Assembly (NCBI RefSeq): GCF_001544475.1
Contig: NZ_FCNW02000014.1
Span: forward strand, 1 to 64,000
Source: Caballeronia humi
GTDB lineage: Bacteria; Pseudomonadota; Gammaproteobacteria; Burkholderiales; Burkholderiaceae
Length of the DNA stretch: 64,000 bases
Direction of reading: 5' to 3'
A program made the translations under genes and the position numbers. Below the pieces are notes generated by a model, which was not told where the DNA came from, searched no databases, and saw nothing but the letters and a program-made list of their open reading frames with translations. This document shows, piece after piece, positions 28,297-38,550 of the stretch; position 1 is the first letter of the stretch, and each line of letters begins with the position of its first letter.

Positions 28297-30591
28297 TCAG
28301 CGCGTGGCCGTCGTGTCCGCGACCAAAAGAGCCGTCATGTTGACGATCCGCCGCACCGTCGCCGAAGCGGTCAGCACGTGCACGGGCTTCGCCGCGCCGA
28401 GCAGGATCGGCCCGATCGCGATGTTGTTGCCCGCCGCCGTCTTCAGCAGGTTGTACGAGATGTTCGCGGCATCGATATTCGGCAGGATCAGCAGGTTCGC
28501 GTCGCCTTCGAGCGTCGATTCCGGCAGTACTTCCTTGCGCAGACGGGCATCCAGCGCGACGTCGCCGTGCATTTCGCCATCGACATCCAGGTCCGGCGCG
28601 CGTTGCTTGAGCAGTGCCAGCACGTCGCGCATTTTCTGCGCGGAAGGCGCGTTGCTCGTGCCGAAGTTTGAATGCGACAAGAGCGCAATCTTCGGCTCGA
28701 TACCGAAACGGCGCACCTCTTCAGCCGCCATGATCGTGATTTCGGCGAGCTGCTCGGGCGTCGGATCGACGTTCACGTGTGTATCGACGATGAAGATCTG
28801 CCGCCCCGGCAGCACCAGCGCGTTCATCGCGGCGTAAACCGTCGCGCCTTCCTTCCTGCCGATCACCTGATCGATGAAGTGCAAATGGCGATGCGTCGTC
28901 GAAACCGTGCCGCAGATCATGCCGTCCGCCTCGCCGCGCTCGACCAGCATCGCGCCGATCAGCGTCGTGCGGCGGCGCATTTCGAGCTTCGCCATCTGCT
29001 CGCTGATGCCCTTTCGCGCCATCATCTTGTAATAGCTCTGCCAGAAATCGCGGTAGCGCTCGTCGTGATCGGTGTCGATGACGGTGAAATCGACGCCTGG
29101 CGTCAGCCGCAGGCCGAACTTGTGCAGACGCTGCTCGATCACCGCCGGCCGGCCGATGAGGATAGGACGAGCGATCTTTTCATCGACCGCGATCTGCACC
29201 GCGCGCAGCACGCGTTCCTCTTCGCCTTCCGCGAACACGATGCGCTTCTTCTCCGCCTCGACGCTGCGCGCGAGCTGGAAGATCGGCTTCATCGTCGTGC
29301 CGCTGTGGTAGACGAATTGCTGCAAGTGCTGCTCGTAGGCTTCCATGTCCTCGATCGGACGCGTCGCGACGCCGGAATCCATCGCGGCTTTCGCCACGGC
29401 GGGCGCGATCTTCACGATCAGACGCGGATCGAAAGGCTTCGGAATCAGATATTCCGGACCGAACGACAGATCCTGAATGCCGTAAGCCGTTGCGACGATA
29501 TCGCTCTGTTCCTGACGCGCCAGTTCCGCGATCGCGTTCACGGCAGCGATTTCCATCTCGCGCGTGACCGTGGTCGCGCCTGCATCGAGCGCGCCGCGGA
29601 AGATGAACGGGAAGCAGAGGACGTTGTTGACCTGATTGGGATAGTCCGTGCGACCGGTGGCGAGCACGGCGTCCGGGCGCACTTCGAGCGCGAGTTCCGG
29701 CAGGATTTCGGGCGTCGGGTTGGCGAGCGCGAGAATCAGCGGCTTCGTGCCCATGCTCTTGACCATGTCCTGCTTGAGCACGCCGCCGGCCGAAAGTCCA
29801 AGGAACACATCAGCGCCTTCGATCACTTCGGCCAAAGTGCGCGCGTCCGTTTCGCGGGCGAAGCGTTCCTTGTCCGGGTCCATCAATTCGACGCGGCCCT
29901 TGTAGACCACGCCGGCCAGATCCGTCACATAAATGTTCTCGAGCTTCATGCCGAGATCGACCAGCAGATCGAGACACGCCAACGCGGCAGCGCCCGCACC
30001 GGAAGCCACGAGCTTCACTTCGGCGATATTCTTGCCGACCACCTTCAGACCATTGGTCACAGCCGCCGCGACAACGATCGCGGTGCCGTGCTGGTCATCG
30101 TGGAAGACCGGAATCTTCATGCGCTTGCGGCATTCCCGCTCGACGATGAAGCAATCCGGCGCCTTGATGTCTTCCAGATTGATGCCGCCGAAAGTCGGTT
30201 CGAGCGCGGCGATCACATCCACCAGCTTGTGCGGGTCCATCTCGTTGAGTTCGATGTCGAACACGTCGATGCCCGCGAATTTCTTGAACAGCACCGCCTT
30301 GCCTTCCATCACCGGCTTCGACGCGAGCGGCCCGATGTTGCCGAGGCCCAGCACCGCCGTCCCGTTCGTGACTACGCCGACGAGGTTGCTGCGCGCGGTG
30401 AAACGCGCGGCATTCAGCGGATCTTCGACGATCGCCTCGCAGGCGAACGCGACGCCCGGCGAGTACGCCAGCGCGAGGTCGCGCTGGTTGATCATCTGTT
30501 TGGTCGGCGCGATGGCGATCTTGCCCGGCGTCGGAAATTCGTGGTAATCGAGCGCAGCTTCGCGCAATTTGGTATTGGCGGATGTCGTCAT
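28297..30591 (-). CDS. maeB: NADP-dependent malic enzyme with phosphotransacetylase-like tail
   Basis: 764 residues. The N-terminal ~430 residues are the malic enzyme ([14 protein letters not shown], then [16 protein letters not shown] with metal-binding Asp residues, and a Rossmann domain). It turns malate into pyruvate and CO2 with NADP. The C-terminal ~320 residues resemble phosphate acetyltransferase and are thought to be regulatory (acetyl-CoA control). This two-domain form and length are typical of MaeB. It is divergent from thiL. Confidence 0.96.
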   Translation of the reverse strand: MTTSANTKLREAALDYHEFPTPGKIAIAPTKQMINQRDLALAYSPGVAFACEAIVEDPLNAARFTARSNLVGVVTNGTAVLGLGNIGPLASKPVMEGKAVLFKKFAGIDVFDIELNEMDPHKLVDVIAALEPTFGGINLEDIKAPDCFIVERECRKRMKIPVFHDDQHGTAIVVAAAVTNGLKVVGKNIAEVKLVASGAGAAALACLDLLVDLGMKLENIYVTDLAGVVYKGRVELMDPDKERFARETDARTLAEVIEGADVFLGLSAGGVLKQDMVKSMGTKPLILALANPTPEILPELALEVRPDAVLATGRTDYPNQVNNVLCFPFIFRGALDAGATTVTREMEIAAVNAIAELARQEQSDIVATAYGIQDLSFGPEYLIPKPFDPRLIVKIAPAVAKAAMDSGVATRPIEDMEAYEQHLQQFVYHSGTTMKPIFQLARSVEAEKKRIVFAEGEEERVLRAVQIAVDEKIARPILIGRPAVIEQRLHKFGLRLTPGVDFTVIDTDHDERYRDFWQSYYKMMARKGISEQMAKLEMRRRTTLIGAMLVERGEADGMICGTVSTTHRHLHFIDQVIGRKEGATVYAAMNALVLPGRQIFIVDTHVNVDPTPEQLAEITIMAAEEVRRFGIEPKIALLSHSNFGTSNAPSAQKMRDVLALLKQRAPDLDVDGEMHGDVALDARLRKEVLPESTLEGDANLLILPNIDAANISYNLLKTAAGNNIAIGPILLGAAKPVHVLTASATVRRIVNMTALLVADTTATR

Positions 30592-30839
30592 GAGGCGGGC
30601 CGGCAGGCGAGATTAGAATAGAAGTTCGAACGCATTGTAGCGCCATTCAGGCACCGATTCGGGTTGAAATCGGCGCAATTCGGGTGCAACTGCCAAGACT
30701 GGAACACGCTGAAAGCGCACGCCCCGCAAGGCGTTCGAGGGTCTAAAGTCGCCTAACCCGTTTCATCCGGCCGGGAAACGCGTGCATCTGCGCGCACCGA
30801 TGTCCATTCCACCATTCCTAATTCGCTTCCGGGCCCACG

Positions 30840-31853
30840 ATGCTTTCCGAGTTTTCCCTGATCGAGCGTTTTTTCGCCCGCCGTGCGTCGGCGCCGTTGT
30901 CGAACGGCGCGGCGAGAGCGCCGCGCGCGGCGCTCGGCATCGGCGACGATTGCGCGCTGATCGTCCCGCCGCCCGGCCAGCAGCTCGCGATATCGACGGA
31001 CATGCTGGTCGAAGGCCGCCACTTCTTCGCCGACGTCGATCCGCACGCGCTCGGCCACAAGGCGCTCGCCGTCAACCTGTCCGATCTGGCCGCGATGGGC
31101 GCCGCGCCCCACGCGTTCACACTGGCGCTCGCGCTGCCGAGCGCCGACGAGCGCTGGCTCGCGGCATTCAGCGACGGCCTTTTCGCGCTCGCCGAGCGCT
31201 TCGGCTGCGAGCTGATCGGCGGCGACACGACGAGCGGTCCGCTCAACATCTGCATCACCGTCTTCGGCGACGTCCCACCGAACGCCGCGCTGCGTCGCGA
31301 CGCAGCGCGTCCGGGCGACGACATCTGGGTCTCCGGCACGCTCGGCGACGCGCGCGCGGGACTCGGCCTCCTGCGCGACGAATGGCACGTCGCCGACGAA
31401 GCGTTGGCCGCTCGATGCAAACGCGCGCTGGAACGCCCGGAGCCGCGCGTCGGGCTGGGGCTGGCGCTGCGCGGCGTGGCGCACGCGGCACTCGACATCT
31501 CCGATGGCCTGGCCGGCGATCTCATGCACATATTGAAGCGCTCGAACGCGCGCGCCATCGTCGATGCGGACGCTGTGCCGATCTCCGACGCGCTCGCCTC
31601 GCTGCCAGAAGGGGTGCGCCGTTCGTGCGCGCTCGCCGGCGGCGACGACTACGAACTGTGCTTCACCGCCCCCGCCGAAACGCGCGGAACGGTCGAAGGA
31701 TTAGCCGAACGGGAGAACGTGCGGGTCACGCGCATCGGTACAATCGAAGCGATCGGTTCCGTGGCGCACGCGCCGTCCATCGCCTGGCGCGACCGCAACG
31801 GCGCCCCGCTCTCCCTGACGTTGCAAGGCTTCGACCACTTTCATGCAGACTGA
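30840..31853 (+). CDS. thiL: Thiamine-monophosphate kinase
   Basis: 337 residues. It phosphorylates thiamine monophosphate to the diphosphate cofactor with ATP. The AIR-synthase-like fold shows GIGDDCALI (residues ~37-45), STDMLVEGRHF and LAVNLSDLAAMGA, all of which carry magnesium and nucleotide ligands. Near the C-terminus GGDDYELCF is a further hallmark. It overlaps pgpA by 11 bases, so the two are translationally linked. No TPP riboswitch motif was seen upstream. Confidence 0.96.
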   Translation: MLSEFSLIERFFARRASAPLSNGAARAPRAALGIGDDCALIVPPPGQQLAISTDMLVEGRHFFADVDPHALGHKALAVNLSDLAAMGAAPHAFTLALALPSADERWLAAFSDGLFALAERFGCELIGGDTTSGPLNICITVFGDVPPNAALRRDAARPGDDIWVSGTLGDARAGLGLLRDEWHVADEALAARCKRALERPEPRVGLGLALRGVAHAALDISDGLAGDLMHILKRSNARAIVDADAVPISDALASLPEGVRRSCALAGGDDYELCFTAPAETRGTVEGLAERENVRVTRIGTIEAIGSVAHAPSIAWRDRNGAPLSLTLQGFDHFHAD

Positions 31854-32385
31854 CCCCACGCTCGCGAGCGATCCCGCCGCGCCGCTCAAGCCACCCAAGC
31901 CCCCGCGCAAGGCAAGCGCGCGCTTCATGCTGACGCATCCGTTGCACATCCTTTCGCTCGGCTTCGGCAGCGGCCTTTCGCCGATCGCGCCGGGCACGGT
32001 CGGCACGCTGTTCGCGTGGGCGTCGTTCGTCGCGTTCAATCAGTATCTGACGGTGGCCGAATGGGCAGCGCTGATCGTCGTCGGTTTCGTGGCGGGCTGC
32101 TGGTTCTGCGGCTTCACGGCGACGAAGATGGGCGTGGCCGATCCGTCGCCGGTCGTGTGGGACGAGATCATCGCGTTCTGGCTGGTGCTGCTCTTCGTCA
32201 CGCCAGTCACGTTTACCGGGCAATTGTGGGCGTTCATCGTGTTCCGCTTCTTCGACATGGTGAAGCCGCCGCCGATCCGCTATTTCGACCGTAACCTGAA
32301 AGGCGGTTTCGGCATCATGTTCGACGACCTCGTCGCCGCTTTCCTCACGCTGCTCGTAATCGCGCTCTGGCGCATGACCGTCTGA
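31843..32385 (+). CDS. pgpA: Phosphatidylglycerophosphatase A
   Basis: A 180-residue inner-membrane enzyme that removes the phosphate from phosphatidylglycerophosphate to give phosphatidylglycerol. It has several membrane segments and the PgpA motifs GFGSGLSPIAPGTVGTL and ADPSPVVWDEIIAFW, whose Asp/Glu residues are catalytic in the family. It begins inside the end of thiL. Confidence 0.95.
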   Translation: MQTDPTLASDPAAPLKPPKPPRKASARFMLTHPLHILSLGFGSGLSPIAPGTVGTLFAWASFVAFNQYLTVAEWAALIVVGFVAGCWFCGFTATKMGVADPSPVVWDEIIAFWLVLLFVTPVTFTGQLWAFIVFRFFDMVKPPPIRYFDRNLKGGFGIMFDDLVAAFLTLLVIALWRMTV

Positions 32386-32412
32386 CCTTTCCGGCCCCTT
32401 CGAGACATCATC

Positions 32413-32913
32413 ATGGCTACCGATAACGTCGTTCACCAACTCGCGATCCGCGTCGGCAACAAGCTGCACGAGGAGCGGCTCATGCTCGCCACCGCGGAAT
32501 CGTGCACGGGCGGCATGGTCGCCGCCGCGATCACCGACATTTCCGGCAGCAGCAACTGGTTCGAGCGAGGCTTCGTCACGTATTCGAATCTCGCGAAAAC
32601 GGAGATGATCGGCGTGCCGGCCGCGCTCATCGAGCACCACGGCGCGGTGAGCGAGCCGGTCGCGCGGGCGATGGCTGAAGGCGCGCTCCGCAACAGCCGC
32701 GCGCAGGTATCGGTGGCGATCACGGGCGTCGCGGGCCCGGCGGGTGGCAGCGAAGCGAAGCCGGTCGGCACGGTGTCGTTCGCGTGGAGCAACCGGCTGC
32801 ACACGGCCGTCGAAACGCAGCTCTTCAAGGGCGATCGCGAACAGGTTCGCGCGCAAGCCGCCGCGCACGCGTTGCGCGGGCTGCTGGAATTGCTCGAGCG
32901 GCGTGAACGGTGA
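32413..32913 (+). CDS. pncC: CinA C-terminal family protein, nicotinamide-nucleotide amidohydrolase
   Basis: 166 residues matching the stand-alone CinA C-terminal domain. PncC deamidates NMN to nicotinate mononucleotide in the pyridine-nucleotide cycle. ATAESCTGGMVAAAITDISGSS (in parts, residues ~26-47) and AITGVAGPAGGS are the catalytic and substrate-binding motifs. It follows pgpA by 27 bases and is likely in the thiL-pgpA operon. Confidence 0.92.
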   Translation: MATDNVVHQLAIRVGNKLHEERLMLATAESCTGGMVAAAITDISGSSNWFERGFVTYSNLAKTEMIGVPAALIEHHGAVSEPVARAMAEGALRNSRAQVSVAITGVAGPAGGSEAKPVGTVSFAWSNRLHTAVETQLFKGDREQVRAQAAAHALRGLLELLERRER

Positions 32914-32945
32914 ACCGGCACGCCGCACAAAATGAAGCTGCCTGA

Positions 32946-35900
32946 ATGAACGATTCGAACTCTCCGACCAACCTCTTTTCCTACGATCGAGCGCAGGTCG
33001 TGCAATGGCTCGGCCCCAAGACCGTCGCCAAGGCGGTTCCGTACGTCGGCGCCGTGACGGCGATGCAGTGGCGCGGCGATGAACTCTCCGCGCGCGTCCA
33101 GGGCACACAGCTGGCGCCTTATCTGGTGCAGTTGAAGTTTCACCCGGATACCGTCAGCCCGATCCTCGACGGCAACTGCACGTGCCCGGTCGGTCACCTC
33201 TGCAAGCACATCGGCGCCGTGCTGCTCGCGAATCTCGCGCCAGCGCCGCAGCAGGAAAACGGCTTGCGGCCCGAGCTGTCGGAGTGGCTGAACCGCTTTC
33301 GCACCCGCGTCGCGGCGGCCCGGCCGGCCGGGGGCGCGCAGCCCGCCGCAAAAACGCAGGCGGTGTACGCGCTTGCCTATGTGCTCAACACGCCGCAACC
33401 GAGCCATCATCCCGAGTTGCAGATTTTCAAGACGCGCCTCGGAATCGACGGCACGATCCGCGATTTCGACCGTTGGAATGCGAGCAACGCCGCCTTGTCG
33501 AATCCGGCGAAATTTATCGCCGACGACGACCTCACGATTCTGCGCGCGCTGATCCCCGGCAAATCCGCGGGCGACGTGCTCGGCAGCTTCGTGCTGAGTG
33601 GCCCGGCCGGCGCCGCCCTCATGCCGAAACTCCTCGCGACCGGACGCTTTTTCACGGAACTCGCCAAGCATGCGGGCAATGTGCACGCTGGCACGCCCCT
33701 GCGCGAAGGTCCGGCGCGCGCCGGACGTATCGAATGGATGCCGGAAACGCACGACCGCCTGCGCCCGGTGCTGCATGCGAGCCCGCGCGCGAACGCCGTG
33801 CTCGCAACCGAACCGCGCTGGTACGTCGACGCTGAGACGGGCGAAGCCGGCCTCGTCGACACGCCGATGCCCGCGCGCCAGCTCGCGGACTATCTCTCGA
33901 TGCCGCCGATCACGCTCGCCGAGGCCCCGCTCGTCGCCGCCGCGTTGCGCGACTGCGCGCCCGCGCTGCCGTTGCCGCCTTCGCGCGACAGCGGCGAGAT
34001 TCGCGTGATCGACGCGGCGCCCTTGCCGGTGCTCACGCTCGACACGCTGCCGGTGTACGTCGCGCGTTTCGGCAAGTACGACCATCGCGCGACGTCGCTC
34101 GACTTCGCGACGGTCAGCTTCGATTACGACGGCCTTCAGGTCGCGGCCGAAAGCGCGTCGATGATGATTCACCGGCGCGGCGACGAACTCGTCGAGATCA
34201 AGCGCGACGACGCGGCGGAACGGGAACGCCTGGAGCAACTCGCCGACAGCGGCTTGCAGCGGCTCCCGCTGCAGCACGTCTATGGGCCGAAGCCGTTTCC
34301 GGTGGGGCTGCGCGCGCTGAACGACCCGAAGGCATGGGACGCATTCGTCGCCGATACGCTGCCGCTCCTGCGTCGCGACGGCTGGCGCGTCAATATGACG
34401 CACGACTTCAGCTTCAACGTGATCGACATCGACGATATCGAAGGCAGCGCGCACAGCGCGGGCGACGGCTGGTTCGATCTCGAAATGGGCATCACGGCGG
34501 GCGAGCGCAAGCTGCGCCTGGAGCCGCTTCTCGCCGATCTTTTCCGCCGCGACCGGCGCTGGCTGTCGGGCATGCTCGATTCGATCGCCGACGATGAAGG
34601 CGTCGAGTTGCGCACCGATCAGGGCGAGCGGCTGCGGCTGATGGCAAACCGGCTGAAGCCGGTCGTGCGCGTGCTGATCGACCTGTTCAGCTCGATGGGC
34701 GAAGGCGAGGCGCTGCGCATTCCCGCGCTCGACGCCGGCCGGCTCGCCGCGCTGGAAGACACGCACCGCTGGCAGTTTCGCGGCGATACGTCGGTCATCG
34801 AACTGGCGCGGCGGCTGCAGACGTCGAACGGGCCGCACGAGGTTCCGGTGCCCGCCGGTCTGCGCGCCGAATTGCGCACGTATCAGCGCGAGGGCCTGAA
34901 CTGGATGCAGTTCCTGCGCGAGCACGGCCTCTCGGGCGTCCTCGCCGACGATATGGGTCTCGGCAAGACCGTGCAGACGCTCGCGCACATCCTCGCGGAG
35001 AAGGAAGCGGGCCGGCTCGACCGCCCCGCGCTGATCGTCGTGCCGACGACGCTCGTTCACAACTGGTGCGAGGAAGCGGGCCGTTTCGCGCCGGATCTGA
35101 AAGTGCTCGACCTGCACGGCCCCGAGCGGCGCGAGCGTTTCGAGCAGATCGGCGCGCACGATCTGATTCTGACGACCTACGCGCTTTTGTGGCGCGATCA
35201 CGAGGCGCTCGTCGAGCACGACTATCACCTGCTGATCCTCGACGAAGCACAGTACGTCAAGAATTCGACGACCAAGGCTGCCACGAGCATCCGCGAACTG
35301 CGCGCGCGGCATCGGCTGTGTTTGACGGGGACGCCGCTCGAAAATCACCTCGGCGAACTGTGGGCGCAGTTCGATTTCCTCCTGCCGGGCTTTCTCGGCA
35401 CGCAGCGCGATTTCACGAAGCGCTGGCGCGCGCCGATCGAAAAGGACGGCGACACCGTCCGGCGCGAACTGCTCGCGCGGCGCATCCGGCCGTTCATGCT
35501 GCGTCGCCGGAAGGACGAGGTCGCGAAGGAATTGCCGCCGAAGACGACGATCGTACGCACCGTCGATCTCGAAGGCGGGCAGCGCGATCTGTATGAAACG
35601 GTGCGCACGGCGATGCAGGAAAAAGTGCGCTCGGCGGTGTCCGAGCATGGGTTTGCGCGCAGCCACATCGTCGTGCTCGATGCGCTTTTGAAGCTGCGGC
35701 AGGTGTGCTGCGATCCGTCACTCGTCAAGCTGAAGCAGGCGAAACGCGTGGAGGAATCGGCGAAACTCGAACTGCTGCTCGAGATGCTGCCCGAATTAAT
35801 CGAGGAAGGGCGGCGCGTGCTCGTGTTCTCGCAGTTCACGGGGATGCTCGCGATCATCGCGGCGGCGCTCGACAAGGCGTCGATTCCCTACGCGATGCTG

Positions 35901-36275
35901 ACCGGCGACACCACCGATCGCCGCACGCCGGTGCGCCGTTTTCAGGACGGCAAGGTGCCGCTCTTCCTGATCAGTTTGAAGGCGGGCGGCGTCGGCCTGA
36001 ACCTGACCGCCGCCGATACCGTGATCCACTACGACCCGTGGTGGAACCCCGCCGCCGAGAACCAGGCGACAGACCGCGCGCACCGGATGGGGCAGGACAA
36101 GCCGGTGTTCGTGTACAAGCTGATCGCGGCGGGGAGCATCGAGGAGAAGATCGTCGCGATGCAGGGCAGGAAGGCGGCACTCGCCGACAGCATTCTTTCG
36201 GAGGACGCGGCGGGCGCCGCGAAGTTCTCCTCCGACGACCTCGAGGCGCTGTTCGCGCCGATGCCGTCTCTCTGA
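32946..36275 (+). CDS. SWIM zinc-finger SNF2-family helicase-like ATPase
   Basis: 1109 residues. A SWIM zinc finger lies near the N-terminus (Cys78-x-Cys80-x5-Cys86-x-His88 in CTCPVGHLCKH). A long middle region precedes the SNF2 engine: Walker A in DDMGLGKT (~668-675), DEAQ box (~766-769), and in the second lobe the VGLNLTAADTVIHYDPWWNP and ATDRAHRMGQ motifs. Such proteins move along double-stranded DNA and remodel protein-DNA complexes; the bacterial role is poorly known. The frame is intact and of normal length. It ends nine bases from the convergent pyrF. Confidence 0.93.
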   Translation: MNDSNSPTNLFSYDRAQVVQWLGPKTVAKAVPYVGAVTAMQWRGDELSARVQGTQLAPYLVQLKFHPDTVSPILDGNCTCPVGHLCKHIGAVLLANLAPAPQQENGLRPELSEWLNRFRTRVAAARPAGGAQPAAKTQAVYALAYVLNTPQPSHHPELQIFKTRLGIDGTIRDFDRWNASNAALSNPAKFIADDDLTILRALIPGKSAGDVLGSFVLSGPAGAALMPKLLATGRFFTELAKHAGNVHAGTPLREGPARAGRIEWMPETHDRLRPVLHASPRANAVLATEPRWYVDAETGEAGLVDTPMPARQLADYLSMPPITLAEAPLVAAALRDCAPALPLPPSRDSGEIRVIDAAPLPVLTLDTLPVYVARFGKYDHRATSLDFATVSFDYDGLQVAAESASMMIHRRGDELVEIKRDDAAERERLEQLADSGLQRLPLQHVYGPKPFPVGLRALNDPKAWDAFVADTLPLLRRDGWRVNMTHDFSFNVIDIDDIEGSAHSAGDGWFDLEMGITAGERKLRLEPLLADLFRRDRRWLSGMLDSIADDEGVELRTDQGERLRLMANRLKPVVRVLIDLFSSMGEGEALRIPALDAGRLAALEDTHRWQFRGDTSVIELARRLQTSNGPHEVPVPAGLRAELRTYQREGLNWMQFLREHGLSGVLADDMGLGKTVQTLAHILAEKEAGRLDRPALIVVPTTLVHNWCEEAGRFAPDLKVLDLHGPERRERFEQIGAHDLILTTYALLWRDHEALVEHDYHLLILDEAQYVKNSTTKAATSIRELRARHRLCLTGTPLENHLGELWAQFDFLLPGFLGTQRDFTKRWRAPIEKDGDTVRRELLARRIRPFMLRRRKDEVAKELPPKTTIVRTVDLEGGQRDLYETVRTAMQEKVRSAVSEHGFARSHIVVLDALLKLRQVCCDPSLVKLKQAKRVEESAKLELLLEMLPELIEEGRRVLVFSQFTGMLAIIAAALDKASIPYAMLTGDTTDRRTPVRRFQDGKVPLFLISLKAGGVGLNLTAADTVIHYDPWWNPAAENQATDRAHRMGQDKPVFVYKLIAAGSIEEKIVAMQGRKAALADSILSEDAAGAAKFSSDDLEALFAPMPSL

Positions 36276-36284
36276 CGCTTTTGA

Positions 36285-37097
36285 TCAGCGATACAGGTTG
36301 ATGTTGTCGCGCGTTTTCTTCGCCGCAACGGCCGCGGCAGCGGCGAAATCGTCGTCCTTGCCTGCGTAGATGATCGCGCGCGACGAGTTGATCAGCATCC
36401 CCGCGCCGCCTTCCGTGCGGCCGGCGCGCACCGTCGCCTCCACGTCGCCGCCCTGCGCGCCGATGCCCGGAATCAGGAGCGGCATGTCCCCGACGATCCC
36501 CCGCACCACTTCGACTTCTCGTGGAAACGTCGCGCCGACGACAAGGCCAAGCTGCCCGTTCGCGTTCCATTTCTCTGCCGCGAGCCGCGCGACGACGTGA
36601 TAGAGCGGGCGGCCGTCGGTGTTCAGAAACTGCAGATCGGAGCCGCCGGGGTTCGACGTGCGGCACAGCACGATCACCCCGCGCCCTTCATGCGCGAGAT
36701 ACGGCTCGATCGAATCGAAACCCATGTACGGATTGACCGTGACAGCGTCAGCGTCGTAGCGCTCGAAGGCTTCGCGCGCGTACTGCTCGGCTGTGCTGCC
36801 GATGTCGCCGCGCTTCGCATCGAGAATCACCGGCAGACCGGGGTGCTGCTCGTGGATGTGCGCGATCAGTTGTTCGAGCTGGTCCTCGGCGCGGTTGGCC
36901 GCGAAATACGCGATCTGCGGCTTGAACGACGACGCGTACGGCGCGGTGGCATCGACGATGGCGCGGCAGAAGTCGAAGATCGCGTCGGGGCGGTTCTTCA
37001 GCGCGCCGGGAAATTTCGACGGCTCCGGGTCGAGGCCGACGCACAGGAGCGACTGAGTCCGCGTCCACGCGGCGTTGAGAGTATCGATGAAGGACAT
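36285..37097 (-). CDS. pyrF: Orotidine 5'-phosphate decarboxylase (type 2)
   Basis: 270 residues. It makes UMP from orotidine monophosphate, the final step of de novo pyrimidine synthesis. The catalytic [12 protein letters not shown] (residues ~94-105) and [12 protein letters not shown] identify the longer type 2 form. The ATG at 37097 ([16 protein letters not shown]) is chosen; an in-frame extension upstream is not conserved sequence. It stands alone. Confidence 0.96.
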   Translation of the reverse strand: MSFIDTLNAAWTRTQSLLCVGLDPEPSKFPGALKNRPDAIFDFCRAIVDATAPYASSFKPQIAYFAANRAEDQLEQLIAHIHEQHPGLPVILDAKRGDIGSTAEQYAREAFERYDADAVTVNPYMGFDSIEPYLAHEGRGVIVLCRTSNPGGSDLQFLNTDGRPLYHVVARLAAEKWNANGQLGLVVGATFPREVEVVRGIVGDMPLLIPGIGAQGGDVEATVRAGRTEGGAGMLINSSRAIIYAGKDDDFAAAAAVAAKKTRDNINLYR

Positions 37098-37340
37098 GGC
37101 AGGCCGGAGGGAAAGTTCGATGCCACGCATTTTAACGTGTGGGGCGGCTCCGATCGCGGCGGGGGTTCGCTCGTGGCGGAGGCTCGTACATAAGGGTGCT
37201 TCGCTCGTGGTCGAGGGAGATCGACTGCCAGCGGCAGCTTTCGTTTCCAAAAAACGTCGTCTCTCTCGCCGTGGCGGGCAGCAGTCCCACGCCCCCACCT
37301 CCCGGCAAGGCAAATGCGTACACCCACCGTCACGCTCAAA

Positions 37341-38465
37341 TTACCCCTGCCGCGCCGCCGCCCTTCCCCGCGCCTTCGTCCCGGCGGCCGACCGTGGCCG
37401 TCCGCGTCGCGCGGACTCACCCGTGCGCTCGACCGTGAACCGAAACTCACGCGTCAGTTTCTCGCCCGGCGCCAGCACCGTCATGCCGTGCGCTTCCCCG
37501 CCGCCCGGCAAATTCACCGCGTTGATCGGATGATCGACTGGTTCGAAGCAGAAATAATTCTCTCCAGGCGGCGCGTACAGCACGTAGTAATCCGTGTTCG
37601 CGGAAATCGTCAGCGAGAGGCGGCGCTTCGGCCACATCACGCTCGTACGTCCGCTCCAGCCGGTGAACGCGTTGTTCACGAGCGTCGACGGCATCGGATA
37701 GGCGACGCCGAATTGCCACGCCGGCGGCGCCGGCACATGCCGCACGGGCAGCCAGTCGTCGCCGCAGAGCCACAGGCCACCCGCCGCCGCCGACAGTTCC
37801 GTGTCCGCCTCGCGCATCAGGAACGGATGCAGGCCGAGGCCGAACGGCAGCGCGTCACGGCCGGTATTCTCGACATGCAGCGTGACGACGAGCGTCGCGC
37901 CATCCAGCCGATATGTCTGCGCCGCGCGGTACGAATACGGCTTGCCTGCGCGCCGGTCGAGCGTCAGGCGCACGTGCGACGGCTCCTGCTCGTCCACTTC
38001 CCACGCGCCGAGCCAGCCGTCGCCGTGCAGCGGCAGCGGTTCGTCGTCGCGATTACGCGGCACGTCGATCGCGCGGCCGGAAAAATTGAAATGCCCGTTG
38101 CCGATGCGGTTCGAGTACGGCAGCAGCGGATAGCAGGCGAGCTGGTTCGGATCGGTATCGGCGCACGGTTCGGCGCAGGGCCGGAAGATCGGCACGAGCG
38201 CGCCTTCGTGACGCCAGTCGAAGCGCGTGATGCCGCCGCCGAGCGCGGGCGCCACGTCGAGCCGCAAGTGCGAATTCGCGAGCGTGATGCAGCCGTCGAC
38301 CGCGGCGCCGCCCATCGCGACGACTGATGTACCGGGCCCGGGCCGTATCGGCGGCTCGGTGGCGGCGGCGAGCCGGGAGGCGCGGGCGCTGGCTCCCGCC
38401 GTGGACGAAGTCGAAGTGGATGCAGGCTTCACGCTTTCCGCTGAAACTGTTCGGGCAACAGTCAT
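37341..38465 (-). CDS. Aldose 1-epimerase (mutarotase) family protein
   Basis: 374 residues. It interconverts the anomers of an aldose so that the sugar dehydrogenase always has substrate. The galactose-mutarotase-like core begins near residue 60 (LANSHLRLDVAPALGGGITRF), with ACYPLLPYSNRIGNG and the catalytic PFGLGLHPF region. A ~50-residue Ala/Ser/Thr-rich N-terminus precedes it; a GGAG ribosome site supports the start at 38465, but Met51 (38315) is possible. The C-terminus is an Arg/Ala-rich tail. It is the last gene of the sugar island. Confidence 0.88.
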   Translation of the reverse strand: MTVARTVSAESVKPASTSTSSTAGASARASRLAAATEPPIRPGPGTSVVAMGGAAVDGCITLANSHLRLDVAPALGGGITRFDWRHEGALVPIFRPCAEPCADTDPNQLACYPLLPYSNRIGNGHFNFSGRAIDVPRNRDDEPLPLHGDGWLGAWEVDEQEPSHVRLTLDRRAGKPYSYRAAQTYRLDGATLVVTLHVENTGRDALPFGLGLHPFLMREADTELSAAAGGLWLCGDDWLPVRHVPAPPAWQFGVAYPMPSTLVNNAFTGWSGRTSVMWPKRRLSLTISANTDYYVLYAPPGENYFCFEPVDHPINAVNLPGGGEAHGMTVLAPGEKLTREFRFTVERTGESARRGRPRSAAGTKARGRAAARQG

Positions 38466-38550
38466 GGCTCACGCTCCATCGAGAGGCGACAGTCCGGCTT
38501 GGCCGGTCGGGCGGACGGCGCGTCGTTGCGCGCCGCCTCGAATGCTTGAT

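Noticed and set aside
28096-28671. A 191-codon plus-strand frame across the orphan terminator
   Set aside because: It reads through a strong terminator stem and then antisense into maeB. Only the terminator itself is credible.
30592-30839. A TPP riboswitch upstream of thiL
   Set aside because: No conserved thi-box motifs such as CTGAGA were found in the stretch.
32433-35666. A 1077-codon minus-strand open frame opposite the SNF2 gene
   Set aside because: High-GC codon bias leaves the opposite strand open. The sense frame has full helicase motifs, whereas the antisense one is Arg/His-rich without any domain.
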